A stretch of 64,000 nt of DNA, from assembly GCA_019426215.1 (NCBI GenBank), contig CM033401.1, positions 9,491,134 through 9,555,133 of the forward strand, given 5' to 3'. Made by a program: the position numbers and the translations under genes. How positions within the stretch are numbered: the stretch's first letter is position 1; every line of letters starts with the position of its first letter. Below, in pieces: positions 1-12,015 of this stretch. The notes under the pieces were generated by a model. That model saw nothing but the letters and a program-made list of their open reading frames with translations. It did no database searches and had not been told where the DNA came from. This DNA comes from Buddleja alternifolia (lineage: Eukaryota > Streptophyta > Magnoliopsida > Lamiales > Scrophulariaceae).

Positions 1-1260
1 GTCAACTACACTAATGTCTATAAAACGAGACATTCTCTAATTAAGAGTATGCATCATAGGAGCAAGTCTATCCGAATTATCAATGTCTCATCTTGATAAT
101 TCTATGACTTGGACGGTATTTAGAAATCACAGCCTCAGAGACTTGTTTTATGATATCCATCCAATGAGATATCAAGCCCCATAGCTATGTGTGAATTTTA
201 GGGACTTTATCATACAGTTATAATAATATAAACATAAGATGAAGAAATGCTTGTTATTAATATAATGTAAAACAAAATAGTTTATTACAAGAATAGATAA
301 AGAAAGTCTATCTAGGATTGGCTCGCAGGGCACTATTCTAACACCACCATGCTTTCATTTATCTCATGATCACTAGTGGGTAGTCATATGGGATATTTTG
401 GGTATGGTATGATTGTGTACGAAGATACATGAGAGACCAAGAAGGGATCCATCTCTGACTTAGCAAGTCAGTCAATCTCCTATGTTTACATAGTACATCA
501 ACTTATGAGTCTCTTGCCAGAGCAAGATATCTAAAGAGGCAGAGTATTTCCTCGTTTAGATAACCAAAGTTGATGTCACTCATAATAGAAAACATAGTTA
601 ATTAAGTTATTAGGGTTTCGACTGAACCTTTACCCTAGACTCGATTCGGGAGATTAGATGGAGGGATCTTACTTACACGGGGATCGTAATTATGAAAGGA
701 TGTATCTTTATATGTCATTTATGTCTAGGTCTTCATGGCTCGTTGCTAGACAGTAACCATGATTTGTTGGTACCTTGAATTAATATGGTGATTAATTCAA
801 GGTCTGATTAAACAAACATGATTTAATCTAGTACTTTCCATTTTTGGAAAGTACACTGACACTTTAGGAAAGTGTGCTTACTACTAGCGCATAAACGGTC
901 CTAAGAGGCCACACACATAACTCGGAGTAGATTTTGTGCTTAATTATGTAATTAATCGATTCTTGGAGAAATTGAGGAAATTAGGAAAGTATAGTACTTT
1001 TCTAATTGGGAGTATGAACTAATTAATGGAGACTATTTAACTAATCATAGTGGATTAATTAATTAATGGACCGAGAAGAGTCCAAGTAGTTTATTTAATT
1101 GGGCTAGGCTTGATTAAATAAATAAATTGATAGGCTAGATTAATTAAAATTGGACTTTAATTAAGTAATTAATTAATTGGATAAGTCCAATAATTAATTA
1201 ACTTGGAAGACAAGAATTAAATCAAGTAGGATTAAAATTCTTGGTCTCCAAGTCATGTAG
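1..1260 (+). repeat. degenerate LTR fragment, copia-related
   Basis: No open reading frame. The stretch around 740-800 (a 'cgttgctagac' motif followed by 'ttggtacc/tgccttg.attaat' and a 'ttaattcaagg' block) aligns by eye with 27820-27880 inside the long copia LTR at 26933-29035. Both then have a 'cacacataactc/ta' block followed by TTAATTAA-rich sequence. I infer a decayed relative of that LTR. Its left end lies outside the window and its right end near 1260 is approximate. Confidence 0.55.
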
Positions 1261-2257
1261 GAGACGGCGTTTTAGGTGTGTATAAGTAAGGATTTTTCCC
1301 TCAAAGTAAAATATTTGACAATATTTGTATATAAATTTTAATTTTCATTTTAATAGATGGTAAAATATAATTATAATGTAGAAAAGAAAAACTGACTTTC
1401 AATCAAGATCATAGTAGTCTTTGAAATATATAAACAAATTTTTAGAATAATTATCAAACTTTATTTGATGTTTCTGAGTACCTATTTTTTTATCTTTACA
1501 CATAAAATAGGATATTAAACTATAGAACCCAATTGATCATATGAATAGTCATTGTATTTATAATATTACACTATAATCAAGAGCTTTATGATTAATGTTT
1601 GTTTTATTAGTAAATATTTTTGTTTTGCAATATTTTTCATCGTACTTGATTTTTTGTCTCATTCTATCTCGAGTTAATGATTTTGTCTATTTTATTATTA
1701 TATGCAAGCAATCAGTTTAAAAAACAATAATTCATTGTTCATCATAGATCAATGTACAATTAATTGGAATCAAGAAAATAACATTAAATGAAAACAAAAG
1801 ATAATTTAACCGCAAATTTTAGCTATATTATAATGATTATTTTTTGAAAAAAATATAAAATAACAATTTTTAACACTATATCATTATTGTAAGCATATTT
1901 GTTGGATAATAAACTCTAAATAATTGTTGGTGATAGACTTTTTGTTGTCTTTAAATATTGATTTCTTGTATTTTTTCCTCTTATCAATAATGCTTTTTAT
2001 AGGTTTTAAAAAAGTGCTTATTAATTTTATATAATATTTCCTTTCAATAATATCTTTTCATAAATATTAGAAAAAAAATTAGTTTTAATAAAAAAAAAAG
2101 GCTGGAGTTGTTCACTATTTCACATTTTCTTTTTATTAATTGCTTTTTTCCCTTTCCCTCTTTTTTTTTTTCCTGAAGCAAGTATAAGCAAGGAAAAGAG
2201 TAAGTGGGCAAGGAAAGAATAAGTGGGCCAGTGGGGAGCTGTTCAAAAAATAAAGAG
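1261..2257. other. AT-rich spacer, no gene seen
   Basis: Very AT-rich with poly-A and poly-T runs. No coding pattern, family motif or clear repeat boundary was recognised on either strand. Confidence 0.6.
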
Positions 2258-2335
2258 AATGAGGGCAATTGGACTTGAACAGTCGACCAACGGGTGTAAT
2301 GTAAAGGCGCTAACCAACTCGGCTAAATAACATCT
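2258..2335 (-). pseudogene. tRNA-like relic
   Basis: On the minus strand a box A-like stretch (TAGCCGAGTTGG, 2314-2325) is followed at tRNA-like spacing by a box B-like stretch (GTTCAAGTCC, 2271-2280). I could not fold a convincing anticodon stem or pair the acceptor ends, so I do not call a functional tRNA. It may be a tRNA pseudogene or the internal promoter of a SINE-like repeat. A run of about 22 G lies 37 bp away at 2373-2394. Confidence 0.4.
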
Positions 2336-3237
2336 TTGCCTATATTTAAAACCTTAAATCTATATTTTTTTTGGGGGGGGGGGGGGGGGGGGGGCACACA
2401 ATAAAACCATATATGCCCGAAACTGAAAAGTTGAATTCTCTGCCCCCTACCCCCCAAATCCATCCCTGTTCCAAGTCTTGGTATGATAGAATCTATAGTA
2501 TCAAGGAAAGTAAAACCCACGATAAGGAATGATAGATTTTTACTTAGGACTCTTTCCTTATGCTTGTTGAATAAGGAATACGATCCTAACTTTTATAGAG
2601 TTGTAATCTAGGGAATAAATCTTAGAGATTTATATTACTAGGATTATTACTCTATTAGGATTAGGATTGATTCATATATATATATATATATGTGTGTGTG
2701 TGTTTTAAGAAGAACACACAATTTATACTTGTATAATTATAGATACACGCCTAAAACTAAAAGAGAAAAGTAAGAAATTTTTTCTCTTCTTTTGTTCATG
2801 AAAAACCGTCCCCTAGCCCAATAACTTGGTGTAATTTTTCTCATGTATTGAGATTAATTACTCACTAAATATTCCCCCACCTTTTAATATAAGCCTTTAG
2901 ATTAGATAATTGATACGTTGGCTAGCACCAAGAACGAATCAATCGAAGAATCAAAACGAGACGTGGATACTGTTAGAGGTGAGACACATGGATCACTACA
3001 ATCGGAATATACAAACTCGCTCATGTGGATCGAAAGGGGCAAATGAGGATTGCTTGATGGAGCGATTCAATGGGTTAATGAAAAAGATCAAATTCAACCG
3101 AAACTAAAAAGCATTATTTGTAAGTTTTAGTCTCGTCTTTGTTATACGTATTCAATCGAGCCAAATGAAAATCCCGTTTCAGGATGACATGTTTTGAAGA
3201 TTTTAGTTTTCGATGTGCTTAGCCATCCCGGGGATTA
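2336..3237. other. spacer with G-tract and TA/TG microsatellite
   Basis: Contains a run of about 22 G (2373-2394), a 'aaatccatccctg' motif also found near the second G-tract at 35393-35406, and a (TA)n(TG)n microsatellite near 2675-2702. A short open frame at 2910-3107 has no recognisable similarity and is not called. Parts resemble LTR or leader sequence, but no termini could be paired. Confidence 0.5.
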
Positions 3238-5848
3238 GTCAACCTAACTCAAACAATCACATATTTTTTGATATATTCTTGTTTTGTATGAGAGTTTCAG
3301 CGAGAACTTCCAAGAAGCATGAACTCACACTACCACTTCATCCAGTCAAGACTCGATAGTACTGTCCACATGATAGGGTGATAGCATCGTGAGATTCAAC
3401 TGTAACGATATTCGAGCATAAGAATTTTCCAGGTCACTCATTCTCTAGTAGGTTCTTTATTAGATCAATATATTCAAACCCTTTAAGGATTCGCTTGGGG
3501 ATGACATACCTTTCAATGTAATTATTAGACATCTCATCTTCTGTATAATCCATGACATCTCTAGCTACTTTTTTATTTATTTATCATGAGTTCTCTATCA
3601 GCCCTTAGAAGACCATTGCCTCTCAGAACAATTTCATAGTAATGACCATCAAATCCGTCCCCCCAGGCTGAAGTGACTGTGGCACTTGCATTTATGTGAC
3701 CAAATTTTCTCATCATGTCCACGAGGAAGTCGAGAGGAATACTTGGTCCGTCCATATTGAATCGTGGTTAATAAATTGACAGCCAATTGTCCCACGATTG
3801 TGGCCATACATAAGGCAAACAACATCAACGTCTATGATATATTCTTTTCTGGTTTGAGAATATCTTCGATCTTCTTGTTGAAATGTAAATGCAAACTTTC
3901 ACTTCTTCAAGTGAAAATTTGATAGCACGGTCCACACAACAAGACAACAGCATTGTAGGTTGCTTTTACAAAGATATCAAAAATTGAGACACTGTTCGGA
4001 CATTCCATCTCCAGTAGGCTATTTTTTAAATAAATATATTCGAACTTTCAAGGATTCTGTTGGGATGACACTTGTTTCAATGGAATGATTAGAAATCCCA
4101 TCTTCTAAATAATCCTAAAGAGCTCTATTTATTTTTTCATTTTCCATGACTTCTTAACAAACTCTCAGAAGGTCACTGCCTCTGAGAGGGGTTTGTTAGT
4201 AATGACTATCAAATCTGTATCCCCAGCCTGAAGAGACTATCACAAATGCATTTATGCCGCCACATTTTCTCCTCATGTCCACGAGGAAATCGAGAGGGAT
4301 AACTAAATTGGTCATATTTAGTCGTGGATGGATGAATTGACATGCAATTTTGCCAATATATTGGCCACCCAAAAGAGACCCAACCTTTATCTGGTTAAAA
4401 TCCCATGTTTGAACAACTACGTCTTTTGATACATTTCTTCTAGTATGGGAATTTGAACGAGAGCTTTGCGGAAATATAAATGCACACTAGCCATTCTTCA
4501 TGTGAAGATTGGATAATTCGTTCCACAGACAAGAGGACAACGTCACAAATTGCTAATGAAAGGATATCGATGCGTGAGATACTATCTGGTCACTCCGTCA
4601 CCAATAGACTTTTTATTAGATCAATATATTAGAACACTTTAAAGATTTTATTTGGTATGACATTTCTTTCAATAGAATGATTATTCATCACATATTTGGC
4701 ATAATCTATGTTGACTCTAATTGTTCCCAGTGAAAGCCTCATTAAAATTCAAACACAAACTATCCCTTCTTCTAGTTAAGACACGATAGTACGGTCTATA
4801 TTATAGGACGATAATGTCGCAGATTTCTATTGTAAGGATCTCGGAGCATATGAATATATACTGTTACTCCGTCTCTAGTATGCTCATTATTAGATCAATA
4901 TATTTGAATCCTTTAAGAGTTCGCTTGGGGATGACATGCATTTTAATATAATTATTTGTCATCCCATCTCTAGCGTAATCCAAGAAAGTTCTAGTGATTT
5001 TTTCGTTCGCCATGAGTTCTCAACCAACTATCAGAACATTTTGATAGTTATGACTATCAAATCTGTCCACCAAACTGAGATAACCGTCACAATTGCATTT
5101 ATGTCACCACATTTTTTTTTCATGTCTACAAGAAAGTCGAGGGGGATACCTGAATCGGCCATGTTGAGTCGTGGTTAGATGAATTTACAACACATTTTGC
5201 CAATATATTGGCCACCCAAAAGAGACACATCCTCCATGATATTAAAACCCCTTGACACAAACAACTTCAGCGTCTCTGATATATTTGCTTCTGGTCTGGG
5301 AATTTAAATGAGAGCCTCACTGAAATATACATTTACATTATCCCTTCTTCATGTGTAAACCGAATGATACGGTCTACCCAACAAAACGATATTTTCACTT
5401 GCTGCTAATGTAAGGATATTAGACCATGAGACCATGCACGATAACATTTTTTTGGGCTACTTATTAGATTAATATATTCGAACACTTTAAGGGTTTTGTT
5501 TGGGATGACATTTTTTTCAATGGAATGATTAGTCATTCCATCTTCTGCGTGATCCATGTTGGTTGTAGCTGTTTTTTAGTTTGCAATAAGTTTTTGATCA
5601 GCTCTCATAGGCATTTGCCTCTCAGAATTGTTTCAGAGTAATGACTATCAAATCCGCCCCACAAGGCTGAAGTAAGGACATCATTAAAGGATGATAGTGT
5701 CGTGGGTTGCTAATACAAATATACCAGAGCATGAGACAACGTTTGAACACTTCGTCTCCATTAGGCTTTTTATTATATCAATATATTCAAACCCGCTAAT
5801 GGTTTTGTTTCAGATGAGATTCTTTTCAATGGAATGATTAATCATTCC

Positions 5849-6436
5849 ATTTTGTGCTTAATCCATGATCGCTTTAACTATTTTCTAGTCTGCAATGAGT
5901 TTTTGATCAGCTCTCATAAGGCCTTTGCCTCTCACAATGGCTTAATAGGAATGACTATCAAATTCATCCCCCCAGGCTGAAGTGACCATCACACTTTCAT
6001 TGACATCGCGACATTTTCTCCTCATGTCCACAAGGAAGTGGACAGGGATGCATGGATCAACCATGTTGAGTCGTGGCTGGATGAATTTACAGCTAATTTT
6101 GCCTATATTGTGGCCACCGAAAAGAGCCACAACCTCCTTCTCGTTAAAATCCAATTAGGCAAACAATCGCAAACGTCTATAATATATTCCCGTCTGGTAT
6201 GGTGTTCACTACGAGAACTTTGTTGAAATATGAATGCACACTATGCCTTCTGGTTAGAATTGGATAGTGTGATGCACCTGATAAGATGATACAGTCGTGG
6301 GTTGCTACTACAAAGATACCAGAGCATGAGACAATGTTCGAACATTTCGTCTCCATTAGGCTTTTTATTATATCAATATATCCAAACCCTTTAATGGATT
6401 TGTTTTGTATGATATTTTTTTAATTCATGATTCATT
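5849..6436 (-). pseudogene. peroxidase-derived unit, full length
   Basis: One of the best preserved units. From 6154 down to 5942 an open stretch reads DFNEKEVVALFGGHNIGK, then CKFIQPRLN, DMRRKC, DVNESV and SAWGDEFDSHSY, matching the proximal half of a class III peroxidase, including the His that would ligate heme iron. The family's usual GTGQ loop between RL(Y/N) and DP is missing, as in all units. The distal half (6436-6160) is recognisable but frameshifted. No distal catalytic His or Arg region is present, so it cannot encode an active enzyme. Neighbouring units abut without spacer. Confidence 0.8.
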
Positions 6437-7035
6437 CTATCTTCTGTGTAATTCATGATCGCTCTAGCTATTTTCTAGTCATCAATGAGTTTTTGATCAA
6501 CTTTCAAAAGGCCTTTGCCTATCAAAATGGTTTAATAGAAATGACTATCAAATTTTTCCCAAGAGGCTATAGTGACTATCAAACTTTCATTTACGTCACC
6601 ATATTTTCTCCTCATGTCCATGCGGAAGTTGAGAGGGATGTGGATTGGCCATGTTGAGTCGTGGCTTGATGAATTAACAACTAATTTTGCATATATTGTG
6701 GCCATCCAAAATAACCACAAACTCTAGCTCGTTAAAATCTAATTAGACAAACATTCTCAACGTCTCTAATATATTCTCATCTAGTTTTAGAATTACTGCG
6801 AGAGCTTTGTTGAAATATGAACACAGGCTTTCCCTTCTTCTAGTCAGAACTGGAGAGTATGATGCACCTGATAGGATGAAACTATTGTGGGTTGCTACTG
6901 CATGGATACTAGAGCATGAGACAATGCCCGGACACTTCGTCTCCAATTGACTTTTCATTAGATCAATATATTCAAACCTTTTAATGGTTTTGTTTGGGAT
7001 GGGATTATTTTCAATGGAATAATTAGTCATTCCAT
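6437..7035 (-). pseudogene. peroxidase-derived unit, distal half well preserved
   Basis: From 7057 to 6743 one frame stays open across the unit junction: MDYEKDGMTNYSIENN (the end of the previous proximal half joined to the start of this one), then PNKTIKRFEYIDLMKS, GIVSCSSI, VLTRRRESLCSYF and ETLRMFV. A single stop follows, after which the same frame continues as DFNELE into the GGHNIG half. In plant class III peroxidases introns commonly interrupt this part, so continuous reading indicates an intronless source. The invariant Asp of the usual VSCADI is Ser here. Confidence 0.8.
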
Positions 7036-7625
7036 CTTTCTCATAATCCATGATCATTCTAGTTATTTTCTAGTTTACAATGAGAATTGATTAACTCTCA
7101 TGAGGCCTTTGCCTCTCAGAATGGTTTGATAGAAATAACCATAAAATCCATCCCACGAGGTTGAAGTGACTATCACACTTTCATTTATGTCGGAATATTT
7201 TCTCCTGATGTCCACGAGAAAGTCGAAAAGGATACGTGGATCGGCTATGTTGAGTCGTGGCTGAATGAATTTACAACCATTTTTGCGTATATTGTAGCCA
7301 CCCAAAAGAGCTACAACTTCATTCTCATTAAAATCCATTGAGGCAAACAACCAGAGGGTCTATATTCTTGTTTGATATGGGAATTATAGCCAGAGGGTTG
7401 CTGAAATATGAACCTACACTATCCTTTTTTCTAGTCAGAATTGGATAGTCTGATGCACCTGAAAGGACGATAGTGTCGTGGGATGCTTTTACAAGGATAC
7501 CAGAACATGAGATAATGCCAGGACATTACGTCTCCATTTGGCTTTTTATTAGATCAATACATTCAAATCTTTTAAATGTATTGTCTGGGATTGCATTTTT
7601 TTCAATGGAATGATATGTCATCCCA
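7036..7625 (-). pseudogene. peroxidase-derived unit, proximal half open
   Basis: An open stretch from 7350 to 7075 encodes FASMDFNENEVVALLGG, YNIRK in place of HNIGK (the heme-ligand His is Tyr), CKFIQPRLN, a DIRRK segment, INESVIVTS and YQTILRGKGLMR. It then stops where most inner units carry a TAG. The distal half (7625-7360) reads in broken frames. Position of each motif relative to the unit boundary is the same as in the flanking units. Confidence 0.8.
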
Positions 7626-7701
7626 TATTCTGCATAATTCATGATAGCTCTAGCTATTTTCTAATTTGAAATCTAGTTTGCATTTATGTCACGACTTTTT
7701 T

Positions 7702-8462
7702 TGTAATGCCCAGCATTTTTATAAAAGAAATTTATATGTGATGATCTTTCATCTATGGTGTTTATTTACTCAAGTGATAATTTATGATAATTTAAATTCC
7801 AATTCTCCGAGGTTACGTAAATTAAGTTTATCCAATAGGTACTAGATAGATAGAAAGAGACAGATGTGAACTTTACTGCGAAAGCCAATTAACTAAAGGG
7901 GCTAATATGGGATTTGGAAGAGTTATATAAAACCCTAGCCTATATATACCAAGAAAGAGAGATGAAAATCTTCTTCTAGGTCAAGATGTGTAGCCAAAAA
8001 AAAAAAAAAAAACACAGCAAAGAGAGACATTACTTTGATAGCAAAATCAAAGAAGGGAAACGGCGGAAAAATCACCATTGACGGCAGGAAAATTTATGGA
8101 TACCAAGTCTTTCAAATTCAAATCACGTAATTAGTTAATTAAGTACCAGAGAGAATTGGATTAAATTGCAAAGCAATAGGAGCGTAGCAGGTAAACGACG
8201 ACAAGTCAGATTTCATGAATTTTTCATTGTTACTAATTCGAATATAAGGTCAACTGTTTCTCTCATAATATATTATAGCTAGAGGAATGGTGTATACAGA
8301 TTAGACTTTTGACTCCATTCAAGTTTCCTGTTAACTAAGAGATTTTAAGAAATAAATTAATGATTGTGCTTTTGGAGATGGGCTAGTGGCCTACATTAAA
8401 GGAGAAGGTATTGGAATTGTGAGATGTGAATTTAAGAAATTATATAATCTATCACAAGTTTG

Positions 8463-8494
<32 letters not shown>

Positions 8495-9998
8495 TAACTC
8501 TTGGATTTCAGAAGCAGATTATTGGTGTCATCATGATAATTAGTTCAATTCTCTTAATTCATCAAAGTGTGATAATTAACTCAGCTTCACGTGGGTCTTG
8601 AGGTAATAGCAGTAGTTGTAGGCATATGGAAGAGAATAAAGATTGAATCAGCAGAAGCCCAGTCCGACGACTTATAATTCATATATGGATTAAGGAGACA
8701 TATAAAGTAGTTTACGGTTGACATAATTCATAGTTAAACACACGATTTATGATTTATCTCGTATTTGATTATTATTGATCCACTGTTTAAATTATTTAGA
8801 TTCGTTTGGAGATGAACCAAGGAACTCTTAGAGAGTACATAAGATAGCTTAGGGTTGGGTTAACCGAGGTAAGTGACTCTACACTCTTCTAGTTATATAA
8901 ATTATATATGTAATATTTTTGGTGTGTGAGTATGTGTGATTTTTAAAACTCGGATAAAGTATGTATATATATGTATTGATTTTGCGAAAAGGTAAATGTG
9001 ATTTGAGTTTTTGAATGTGAAATTTAAAAGTGAAAATGTGATATCTTTTATGTGAAATGAGAATGGTTTTGTAAATGTGATCATTGTTGAGGTGGTTTTG
9101 AAACATGAGTGTTGTGGAGGTGGTTTTGAAAACATGAGTGTTGTGGAGGTGGTTCTGAAAAACCATGGTTGAGACTAATACAACGTTTATTATTCCGGAA
9201 TACGTGATGGAAAGCCCTTATGTATTTGAGTTTGAGGGTTGGTCAGTGACCCGAGATTGGGGGGTGATGCCTATCTCAGTGACCTAGTGTAGGGGGGTGA
9301 AGCCTACACCAGTGACCCTGTACAGGGGGGGGGGGGGTTGAAACCTGTACTAGTGACCCAAGACATGGGGGTTAAACCTGTCCCTGACCAATATTGGCTT
9401 ATGTGTTAGTTTTGCATGGTGAAATTTGGTCGATATCTGTTGTTGCATTTAAATTAAATCTTTTAAGCTATTGTTCTGGTCATATTGATATTTTTCGAAC
9501 TTTAAATTATTGTTTCTTCTAAATAAAAGAAATAGTTATTATTTTGCTTGCTTGATCCGACGAGATGAGTGATGGAATTGCTTACTCGGCTGTCGAACTC
9601 ATTCTTTTATTAAAATTCTTTTTCAGATACCCAGAATTAGTGGAAAGGAGAATTTTTTAAGTTGGTTGACCAAATCTTGAGGAGCTCGACTTAGTCATTT
9701 TTTTTATATCGCAATTAGTTTTATTCGAGTCTACTAAACTTGTTGGTTTTGGATCATTTGGATCTAGATATATATTTATGAGAATAACATTTATTTGAAT
9801 TTATGGAGAATTTCATTGTATATTGGAGAATTGAGTTATTTTTTAAAGTTGATAGTGGAGTTGGTAGTATCGTATTTTACATATTTTTAGGTATAGATGC
9901 TCTATACCAATGTCATTGTAAGGTTTGCTTTGCTGGCTTTTTGGATGTTCTCAGAAGCTTGCGGCGGTTGTCATGATCCTGGGGCTCGGGGCGTGACA
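7702..9998 (+). mobile_element. solo LTR, gypsy-type, 2297 bp
   Basis: Begins TGTAATGCCC and ends GGGGCGTGACA. It is flanked by a 5-bp duplication of TTTTT (7697-7701 and 9999-10003). Removing the LTR and one TTTTT restores 'cgacttttttcctcatgtcc', which is present uninterrupted at 11086-11105 in a sister repeat unit. There is no internal retrotransposon region and no second LTR, so this is a solo LTR left by LTR-LTR recombination. Inside are a TATA-like 'tatatatacc' near 7950, a (TG)n(TA)n microsatellite at 8463-8493, a GGTGGTTTTGAA tandem repeat near 9090-9160 and a set of hairpin-forming repeats at 9243-9390. Confidence 0.9.
9243..9390 (+). repeat. four ~37-bp tandem repeats, each with its own hairpin
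   Basis: Consecutive units separated by AGTGACC. Arms: GAGATtGG 9253-9260 with CCtATCTC 9270-9277; GTGTAGG 9287-9293 with CCTACAC 9303-9309; GTACAGG 9320-9326 with CCTGTAC 9344-9350; GACAtGG 9362-9368 with CCTGTC 9377-9382. The arm sequence differs in every unit but stays complementary within the unit. The loops are G-rich followed by 'tga' or 'taa'. Confidence 0.8.
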
Positions 9999-10431
9999 TT
10001 TTTCCTCATGTCCACGAGGAAGTCCAGAGGTATACCTGGATCAGCCATTTTGAGCCTTGGTTGGATAAATTGACAACAAATTTTGCCTATATTTTAGCCA
10101 CTCAAAAGAGCCACAAACTCCTTCTGGTTAAAATTTAACGAGGCAAACAACCACAAAATCCTCTAATATATTCTCATTTGATATCAGAATTACAACTAGA
10201 GGTTTTCTGAAATATGAACACACACTATCCTTTCTTCTAGTCAGAACTGGAAAGTACAATGCACATTATAAGACGATAGTGTCGTGGGTTGCGATTGCTA
10301 GGATATCAGAGCATGAGACTATGCCTGAACACTTCGTCTCCATTAGGCTTTTTATTAGATCAATATATTCGAACTTTTTAAATGTTTTATATGGGATTGT
10401 ATTCTTTTCAATGGAAAGATTAGTCATTCCA

Positions 10432-11021
10432 TTTTCTGCGTAATCCATGATCGCTCTAGCTACTTTCTAGTTTGGAATGAGTTTTTGATCTGCTCTCATA
10501 AGGCCTTTGGCTCTCAGAATGGTTTGATAGGAATGACTGTCAAATCCGTCCCACGAGGCTGAAATAACTCACACTTTCATTTATGTCGCGATATTTTCTC
10601 CTCATGTCTACGAAGAAATCGAGATGAAACGTGGATCGACCATGTTGAGTCGTGGCTGGATGAATTAACAACTAATTTTGCCTATATTGAAGCCACGCAA
10701 AAGAGCCACAACCTCATCGTTAAAATTCAATGAGGCAAACAACCGCATGGTCTCTAATATATTCTAGTTTGGTATGGGAATTTCAACCAGAGTTTTGCTA
10801 AAATATGAACGTACACTATCCTTTCTCCTGTTTAGTACTGGATGTACGATGGACCTTATAGTACGATAGTGTCATGGGTTGCTATTGCAAGGATACCAGA
10901 GCATAAGAATATGCCTGGAAACTTCGTCTCCGTTAGGATTTTTAGTAGATCAATATATTCGAACCCTTTAAATGTTTTGTTTGGAATTGCATTCCTTTCA
11001 ATGGAATGATTAGTCATCCCA
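10432..11021 (-). pseudogene. peroxidase-derived unit, full-length subtype
   Basis: Lies between deletion-subtype units. Motifs in order on the minus strand: AIMDSAEYGMTNHSIERN (junction), IPNKTFKGFEYIDLLK, CSGILAIATHDT, then a degraded RRDS/ETLxLF stretch, the GGHNIG region around 10690 (degraded), QPRLN near 10640 and the DMRRK/SHYY/LRG segment down to 10480. Several frameshifts. The unit length is about 590 bp. Confidence 0.75.
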
Positions 11022-12015
11022 TATTCTGCGCTATCCATGATGGCTCTAGTTGTTTTCAAATTTGCAATCTAGTTTGGATTTATGTCGCGACTTTTTTCCT
11101 CATGTCCACAAGGAAATCGAGAGGGATACCAGGATCAGCCATGTTGAGTCATGGCTGGAAGAATTGATAGTCAATTTTGCCTTTATTGTGGCCACCTAAG
11201 AGATCCACAACATCCATCTCGTTAAAATCGAATGAGGCAAACAACTGCAACGTCTTTCATATATTCCCGTATGGTATGCAAATTACAATGAGAGCTTTAC
11301 TAAAATATGAATCTCACTATCCCATCTTATAGTTAGAATTGGATAGTACGATGCACATGATAGTACGATAGTGGTGTGGGTAGCTATTCCAAGGATATCA
11401 GAGCATGAGACAAACTTCCTGTCAAGTAGGCTATTTATTAGATCAATATATTCGAACCTTTCAAGGGTTTTGTTTGGGACTGCATTCCTTTCAATGGAAT
11501 GACTAGTCATCCCATCTTGTGTATGATCCATGATGTTTTCTAGCTTGTAATCTAGTTTGCATTTATGTTGTGGCTTTTTTTTCTCAGGTCTAGAAGAAGT
11601 CAAGAGAGATACTTGGATCGATACTATAGAGTCGTGGTTTGATGAATTGTAACCAATCTTCTAATATTGTGCCACTCAAAAGAGGCACAACATCCTTCGC
11701 GTTAAACCAACGTGAGACAAACAACTGTAACGTTTCTGATATATACTCATTTTTTGCAGGGATTTGAGCGAGATCCTTGCTGAAATATGAACACACACTA
11801 TCTCTTCTTCTAGTTAAGACATGATAGTATGATCCGCCTAACAAGATAGTAGCATTGCCGGGTATTTCCAGGTTTCTATTTCAATGATAGTGGAGCATAC
11901 GAATTTACCCGGTTATCCCATCTCCAGTAGTCTCTTTATTAGCTCAATATGTTTGAACCCTTTTAGAGTTCGCTTGGTGATGACATGCTTTTCAATGCAA
12001 TGATTAGTCATCCCA
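11022..12015 (-). pseudogene. two adjacent peroxidase-derived units, deletion subtype
   Basis: Two units of about 495-500 bp (boundary near 11515), both with the shared ~95-bp deletion. From 11844 to 11590 one frame reads VLTRRRDSVCSYFSKDLAQ, ETLQLFVSRWFNAKD, then a damaged GGHNIG (LLSGTIL) and KPRL-DPSISLDFF without interruption. This is the clearest evidence that the distal and proximal halves are joined with no intron. From 11603 to 11283 the next unit reads DGMTSHSIERNAVPNKT, FEYIDLINSLL and VSCSDILGIATH. Confidence 0.8.

Larger units (their letters stand above)
7626..10431 (-). pseudogene. peroxidase-derived unit, ~500-bp deletion subtype, split by solo LTR
   Basis: This unit lacks about 95 bp covering the SAWGD-FDSHYY-LRG segment; the deletion joint reads 'ctagtttg.atttatgtc' on the plus strand. 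The same joint is seen at 11060-11085 and 11540-11570. A solo LTR (7702-9998) sits inside a T-run of this unit and duplicates five T. The intact counterpart at 11076-11110 gives the pre-insertion sequence. The remaining distal half (10431-10200) carries IPYKTFKKFEYIDLIKS and GIVSCSDILAIATHDT in one frame (10448-10266). Confidence 0.8.

Noticed and set aside
2910..3107. 65-codon frame upstream of the peroxidase array
   Set aside because: No recognisable motif, and no peroxidase signal peptide or HFHDCF sequence that would make it a first exon. It also lies on the opposite strand and at the wrong end of the array.
8879..9166. 95- and 77-codon minus-strand frames with repeated HVFKTT/FQNHL words
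   Set aside because: Lies within the solo LTR over a short tandem repeat (GGTGGTTTTGAAA); the repeat alone creates the frame.
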